A DNA stretch of 53,454 nt from an uncultured Selenomonadales bacterium. GTDB taxonomy: Bacteria; Bacillota; Negativicutes; DSM-1736; Dendrosporobacteraceae. The DNA lies in contig CAMJML010000023.1 of the NCBI GenBank assembly GCA_946407015.1, forward strand, positions 1 to 53,454, given 5' to 3'. Positions within the stretch are counted from its first letter, which is position 1. Every line of letters begins with the position of its first letter. Below are positions 50,035 to 53,454 of this stretch, in pieces. A program made the translations under genes and the position numbers. Below the pieces are notes generated by a model. That model saw only the letters and a program-made list of their open reading frames with translations. It searched no databases and was not told the DNA's origin.

Positions 50035-50186
50035 CTGGTATACACACGCGAAAGATAATTTGAACGTATATTAATCCATAGAAATTATATTGCTGCTTCT
50101 AAAAAATCATGCGTTTTGTTTGCCTGTATTTAGGTCTAACTTGATTTTGCCGGGCGTAGAATCAAACGAAGGCAGGTGACTACGCT

Positions 50187-50909
50187 ATGGCTAGTTTACT
50201 GAGACGCGGACTATGGGGGGCTGCCATCCTGGTTGCACTGTTGGCAGGAACGATTGCAGATAACCGGTTTCATGCTGAGGTTGAAATTGTGAAAAAGGTA
50301 CCGACCACGCATAAAGTTGTGGCTTTGACCATTGACGATGGTCCTCACTATAAAACAACGCCCGAGCTTTTGGCTGTACTTAGGAAGAAACAGGTTCAGG
50401 CAACCTTGTTTGTGCTTGGAGAAAATGCCGCCCGCAATCCGGAGATGATTACACAGGCCGTAGCCGACGGACACGAAATTGCCAATCATGCTTACAGTCA
50501 TAAAGACTTGACTAAAATGACGGCTGCTCAGTGTGGCGAGGAACTGGATAAAACTGATCAGATCATTGCCAGGATTACGGCTAAGCCGACCTTGTTCCGG
50601 CCTCCGGGCGGGCTTTATAATGAGACGGTTTTAGCTGAAGCCCGCAAGCGAGGCTATACCACTGTCTTATGGTCCTTAGATCCCCATGACTGGCAGCGGC
50701 CTAGTGTCGATCAAGTGGTGACCACTGTGGTACAGCATATTGCGCCGGGAAGCATTGTACTTTTGCATGACGGTCAATATCCGCTGCCCACCGCAGCAGC
50801 GCTGGATATTCTGATCGATCAACTGCGCAGTGCAGGTTATGAATTTGTGACACTCAGTCAGCTGTTGCAATATTACGAAGTCAGAGGAACCGGGGGCGGG
50901 AGGTCATAA
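50187..50909 (+). CDS. Polysaccharide deacetylase, NodB type (first of a tandem pair)
   Basis: A 240-residue PdaA/PdaB-like protein with an N-terminal membrane or signal segment (LWGAAILVALLAGTIA). NodB motifs: LTIDDGPHYKTTPELL (catalytic Asp pair), NHAYSHKD (metal His), FRPPGGLYN, and IVLLHDGQ with the C-terminal His. Predicted to deacetylate peptidoglycan N-acetyl sugars, as for spore cortex muramic-delta-lactam formation. The stop is two bases from the next start, so the pair is an operon. Confidence 0.93.
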   Translation: MASLLRRGLWGAAILVALLAGTIADNRFHAEVEIVKKVPTTHKVVALTIDDGPHYKTTPELLAVLRKKQVQATLFVLGENAARNPEMITQAVADGHEIANHAYSHKDLTKMTAAQCGEELDKTDQIIARITAKPTLFRPPGGLYNETVLAEARKRGYTTVLWSLDPHDWQRPSVDQVVTTVVQHIAPGSIVLLHDGQYPLPTAAALDILIDQLRSAGYEFVTLSQLLQYYEVRGTGGGRS

Positions 50910-50910
50910 C

Positions 50911-51612
50911 ATGAAATCGTTCTCTTGGGTATTTTGGAGTGTGGCTGTTTTTTTCACCATTACGGTCATCAGTTTGAGCCAGAACAGTTTTCAGGAGGAG
51001 ATTTATGTCATCAAAAAAGTGCCAACCTCCCAGAAGGTGGTGGCACTTACAATTGATGACGGACCGCATGAACAGGCAACGCCTGAACTATTGGCCACGT
51101 TGCGGGAAAAGCAAGTCAAGGTAACCTTGTTTATTCTAGGCAAAAATGCGGAAAAAAACCCGGGCATTTTAGCCCAGGCTGCTGCTGATGGTCATGAGTT
51201 GGCCAATCATGCCTATAGTCACCGCTTTTTGAATAAAATAAGCCAGGCAGAACGCCTGGAGGAAATCGAAAAAACGGAAAAACTCATTATGGCGGTGGCA
51301 CCAAAACCTACCTTGCTGCGGCCTCCGGGAGGAGGCTATAACGATGGTATTGTAGCCGAGGCCCGGAAGCTGGGCTACAGCACCATCTTATGGTCGCTCG
51401 ATACTCGTGACTGGCAGGGAATCAGCGCAGATCAACTGGTCAATAACGTGATGGCCAATGTTAAGCCGGGGAGTATTATTCTGATGCATGATGGCCAGTA
51501 TCCGATCGCCACAACCAAAGGAATCGGGCTGGTGATTGACCGGCTGCGGGCCGAGGGCTATAGCATTGTGACGGTAAGCCAGCTGCTGAAATATTATGAA
51601 CCGAAGCTGTAG
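50911..51612 (+). CDS. Polysaccharide deacetylase, NodB type (second of a tandem pair)
   Basis: A 233-residue paralogue of the preceding gene with the same layout: N-terminal hydrophobic helix (WVFWSVAVFFTITVISLS), LTIDDGPHEQATPELL, NHAYSHRF, LRPPGGGYN, LWSLDTRDWQG, IILMHDGQ. The two proteins look closely alike along their whole length, pointing to a local tandem duplication. GGGCGGGAGG at the end of the first gene serves as its ribosome site. The stop lies two bases from the convergent zinc-ribbon gene. Confidence 0.93.
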   Translation: MKSFSWVFWSVAVFFTITVISLSQNSFQEEIYVIKKVPTSQKVVALTIDDGPHEQATPELLATLREKQVKVTLFILGKNAEKNPGILAQAAADGHELANHAYSHRFLNKISQAERLEEIEKTEKLIMAVAPKPTLLRPPGGGYNDGIVAEARKLGYSTILWSLDTRDWQGISADQLVNNVMANVKPGSIILMHDGQYPIATTKGIGLVIDRLRAEGYSIVTVSQLLKYYEPKL

Positions 51613-51614
51613 GG

Positions 51615-52007
51615 TTAAGGCTGTTTATAAGGCTGTAAATTTTGCCAATGGGTATGGATCAATTGATCGTAACGCCGCATGGTGGCCGTACGTTCATTGC
51701 GCAAGGCCTGGATATTGCTAAGAATATTCTGGTTAAAGGCATAAACTTTTTGTTTGGAAACCACAATAGGTTTGGCGTAATCTTTTAATTTGGTGGCTAC
51801 CTTAACGTTGGTTTTGCCTTCTTTCAGGATGACAGCCGGTTCGAGCATATCAGAACCTTCATAGCGATGAATAAGACAGTTGGGCTGCAGTTGATCGATG
51901 ATGTTTTTTGTTTCCCCAGCTAGAATGACCGTATTGCCGCAGCCGGGGCAGTTGGGCAGGTCTGTGCTTAAATAAGAATGACAGGCACCACAAACTATTC
52001 CGTCCAT
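51615..52007 (-). CDS. Zinc-ribbon protein, hypothetical
   Basis: A 130-residue protein with an N-terminal four-cysteine ribbon (CGACHSYL and CPGCGN, about residues 6-25). A domain with KVATKLKDYAKPIVVSKQKVYAFNQNI and a helical end (LRNERTATMRRYDQLIHTHWQNL) follow. No family recognised. The ATG at 52007 is chosen with GGAGGTG seven bases upstream on the minus strand. Confidence 0.7.
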   Translation of the reverse strand: MDGIVCGACHSYLSTDLPNCPGCGNTVILAGETKNIIDQLQPNCLIHRYEGSDMLEPAVILKEGKTNVKVATKLKDYAKPIVVSKQKVYAFNQNILSNIQALRNERTATMRRYDQLIHTHWQNLQPYKQP

Positions 52008-52146
52008 AATAGACACCTCCGCCAGTAGTGTGTCCTGATTTTAGGAAAAATATGAGCAGGTTTTAGCCACAAGCAATTGACATTCCTGGCGGAGCTTGTT
52101 ATACTTTCTGCGACATTTGGACTGGCTATGAAAAGGAGATAGGGAC

Positions 52147-53103
52147 ATGTTGTGTAACCGGGAAATTGAGACCATGACACGGGCGGAAATGACGAAATTG
52201 CAGACGAGTAAGCTGCAAAAAACCGTAAAGTGGCTGCAGGAGAAGAGTACTTTTTATCAAGAAAAACTGGACAAGCTGGGAGTCCGGCCTGATGAGCTGG
52301 AGTTAGCCGATTTAACCGGTCTGCCGTTTACAACCAGAGAGGATTTAGCAGGCCATTATCCTTATGGCCTGCTGACCTTTCCCTTAAGCGCTGTGGTGAG
52401 AATGCACACGACTGGGGAAGCAGTGCCGGTCGCGGTAGCCTATACAAGCGGTGATATCGGCAAATGGCTGGAGATGCTGGCCAGGTCGCTTGTGGCCGGC
52501 GGGCTGAATCCGACTAGTGTCTTGCAGATTGCTGCCGGCTATGGGTTGAGTCCGGAAGGCTTTGGGCTGCATTATGCTGCCGAAGTGATTGGAGCAACGG
52601 TTATTCCGGCCGGAGACTTGGAGCCGCTGGAGCAGTTGAAACAAATAGAAGACTTTGGCGTAACTTTCTTGGCAGCGAGTGCAGGTCAGTTGCTGCAATT
52701 GGCGGAAGCGGCCCGCCAGGCTGGGATTGATCTGCAAGCTTTGCCTGTTTCTACCGTGTATGCGATTCGTACGCAGGTTGAGACAGGCTTAACGGCGCAA
52801 CTGGCCGAATTGTTCCGGGCGGATGTGATTGAAATTTATGGCGTGAACGAATTGATTGGTCCGGGAATTGCGGGCGGCTGCCCGGCGCGAAACGGGCTTC
52901 ATATTCAAGAGGACTATTTTTATCCGGAAATTATTGATCCCGTAACCGGGGTGCTTAAAGCCGAGGGTGAATTCGGTGAATTGGTCCTGACTTCGCTGGG
53001 AAAAGAAGCGATGCCGGTGCTGCGCTATCGTACCGGACAGCTGGCTGCTTTGGAGCACGCACCTTGTTCCTGTGGCCGGACTTTGGTCAGGCTGCGGGTT
53101 TAG
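52147..53103 (+). CDS. Truncated phenylacetate-CoA-ligase-like adenylate-forming protein
   Basis: A 318-residue PaaK relative; full-length PaaK has about 430 residues. The N-terminal LPFTTREDLAGHYPYGLL and the middle IEIYGVNELIGPGIAGGC / HIQEDYFYPEIIDPVTG / VLRYRTGQLAALEHAPCSCGRT blocks are PaaK-like. The phosphate-binding SSGTTGKPT loop is replaced by MHTTGEAVPVAVAYT, and the chain stops right after CSCGRT, before the C-terminal lid domain and its catalytic Lys. It may be a non-catalytic binding protein or a decaying gene; no continuation is found downstream. AAGGAGATAGGG precedes the ATG. Confidence 0.8.
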   Translation: MLCNREIETMTRAEMTKLQTSKLQKTVKWLQEKSTFYQEKLDKLGVRPDELELADLTGLPFTTREDLAGHYPYGLLTFPLSAVVRMHTTGEAVPVAVAYTSGDIGKWLEMLARSLVAGGLNPTSVLQIAAGYGLSPEGFGLHYAAEVIGATVIPAGDLEPLEQLKQIEDFGVTFLAASAGQLLQLAEAARQAGIDLQALPVSTVYAIRTQVETGLTAQLAELFRADVIEIYGVNELIGPGIAGGCPARNGLHIQEDYFYPEIIDPVTGVLKAEGEFGELVLTSLGKEAMPVLRYRTGQLAALEHAPCSCGRTLVRLRV

Positions 53104-53185
53104 AAAAAACTTTTGCGATTCCAAAAATTTAACTGGTTTTTAATAAACAAACATTGGTTACATTATTTCTTGAGGAGGTGTTTCT

Positions 53186-53341
53186 ATGTGGCGTAGAAAA
53201 AAACACTATTCTATCATGGGCATGGATATGGATTTGGATCATGTAAACGTGAAGGATATCAAGAAAGTTGCAACAGTTGTTGTAGCCGGTATTGCAGTCT
53301 ATCAGGCGGCCAGATACATGTTCAACGAAATGATGGACTAA
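53186..53341 (+). CDS. 51-residue protein, hypothetical
   Basis: A 51-residue protein: a basic, Met/Asp-rich start (RRKKHYSIMGMDMDLDH), then a hydrophobic helix (VATVVVAGIAVYQAARYMF). A perfect GAGGAGGTG ends five bases before the ATG and a terminator follows. No family recognised. Confidence 0.7.
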   Translation: MWRRKKHYSIMGMDMDLDHVNVKDIKKVATVVVAGIAVYQAARYMFNEMMD

Positions 53342-53358
53342 GTTCTCCTCAACAAATG

Positions 53359-53388
53359 GCTCCGGCAGAAATGCCGGGGCTTTTTTTG
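53359..53388 (+). terminator. Terminator of the 51-residue protein gene
   Basis: A 9-bp stem GCTCCGGCA/TGCCGGGGC (one T-G) with a GAAA tetraloop and seven T residues. The remaining bases to 53454 hold no recognisable gene. Confidence 0.9.
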
Positions 53389-53454
53389 TCAAAAAATTCG
53401 CTTTGACCCGGTGGCAGGGACATCTGCCGCTACGGACGTTCCCGACGCTGTTAC

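Overview
The window reads as chromosome of an anaerobic, motile, endospore-forming member of the Firmicutes. A Negativicutes relative such as Sporomusa or Pelosinus is my best guess. That is inference from gene content: cotJABC, an alpha/beta SASP, spoVD-type PBP, Spo0E-like protein, tandem spore-type deacetylases, GlpABC/GlpP, an oxygen-type H-NOX chemoreceptor, a small siroheme reductase and two Mn-catalases. No rRNA, CRISPR array, prophage or intact insertion sequence was seen.

Layout. 1-455: four tRNA genes (Phe partial, Lys, Glu, Val). 651-9510: a glycerol-3-phosphate locus in the order leader/attenuator, glpA, RuBisCO-like protein, glpK, glpB, glpC, HAD phosphatase, glpP. GlpP is an RNA-binding antiterminator, and a terminator with a competing upstream hairpin sits in front of glpA. 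9740-20912: chemoreceptor, small proteins, DUF1003 protein, hotdog thioesterase, CitX-CitG fusion, tandem HD-GYP protein, peroxiredoxin, PocR-PAS-GGDEF cyclase, AEC transporter. 20967-27276: small siroheme reductase divergent from an H-NOX chemoreceptor, methylglyoxal synthase, an unusual AAA+ activator without GAFTGA, and a PAS histidine kinase. 27464-32396: trmB, DUF2935 protein, beta-propeller protein, SEDS protein, PspC protein.

32570-45189 is rich in sporulation and cell-wall genes: cotJABC, a second coat-type Mn-catalase, a frameshifted metallo-hydrolase, tiny membrane proteins, a cell-wall amidase, a PHP phosphoesterase, an Lrp regulator, a cyclic-di-GMP-I riboswitch in front of a PAS-HD-GYP phosphodiesterase, a glucosaminidase, SpoVD-like PBP, a shortened PolX-PHP protein, SASP and Spo0E-like protein. 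45334-53341: alr, a hairpin leader plus ald, cheR, a D,D-carboxypeptidase, two tandem polysaccharide deacetylases, a zinc-ribbon protein, a C-terminally short PaaK-like protein and a 51-residue protein.

How it fits together: the glp locus converts glycerol to dihydroxyacetone phosphate, with methylglyoxal synthase as a possible overflow route. The RuBisCO-like protein between glpA and glpK has no obvious role in that route and is the best candidate for undescribed chemistry. A second theme is signalling: c-di-GMP synthesis (GGDEF), breakdown (two HD-GYP proteins) and sensing (riboswitch), plus oxygen-type chemosensing. All calls are from reading the sequence; no database search was run.
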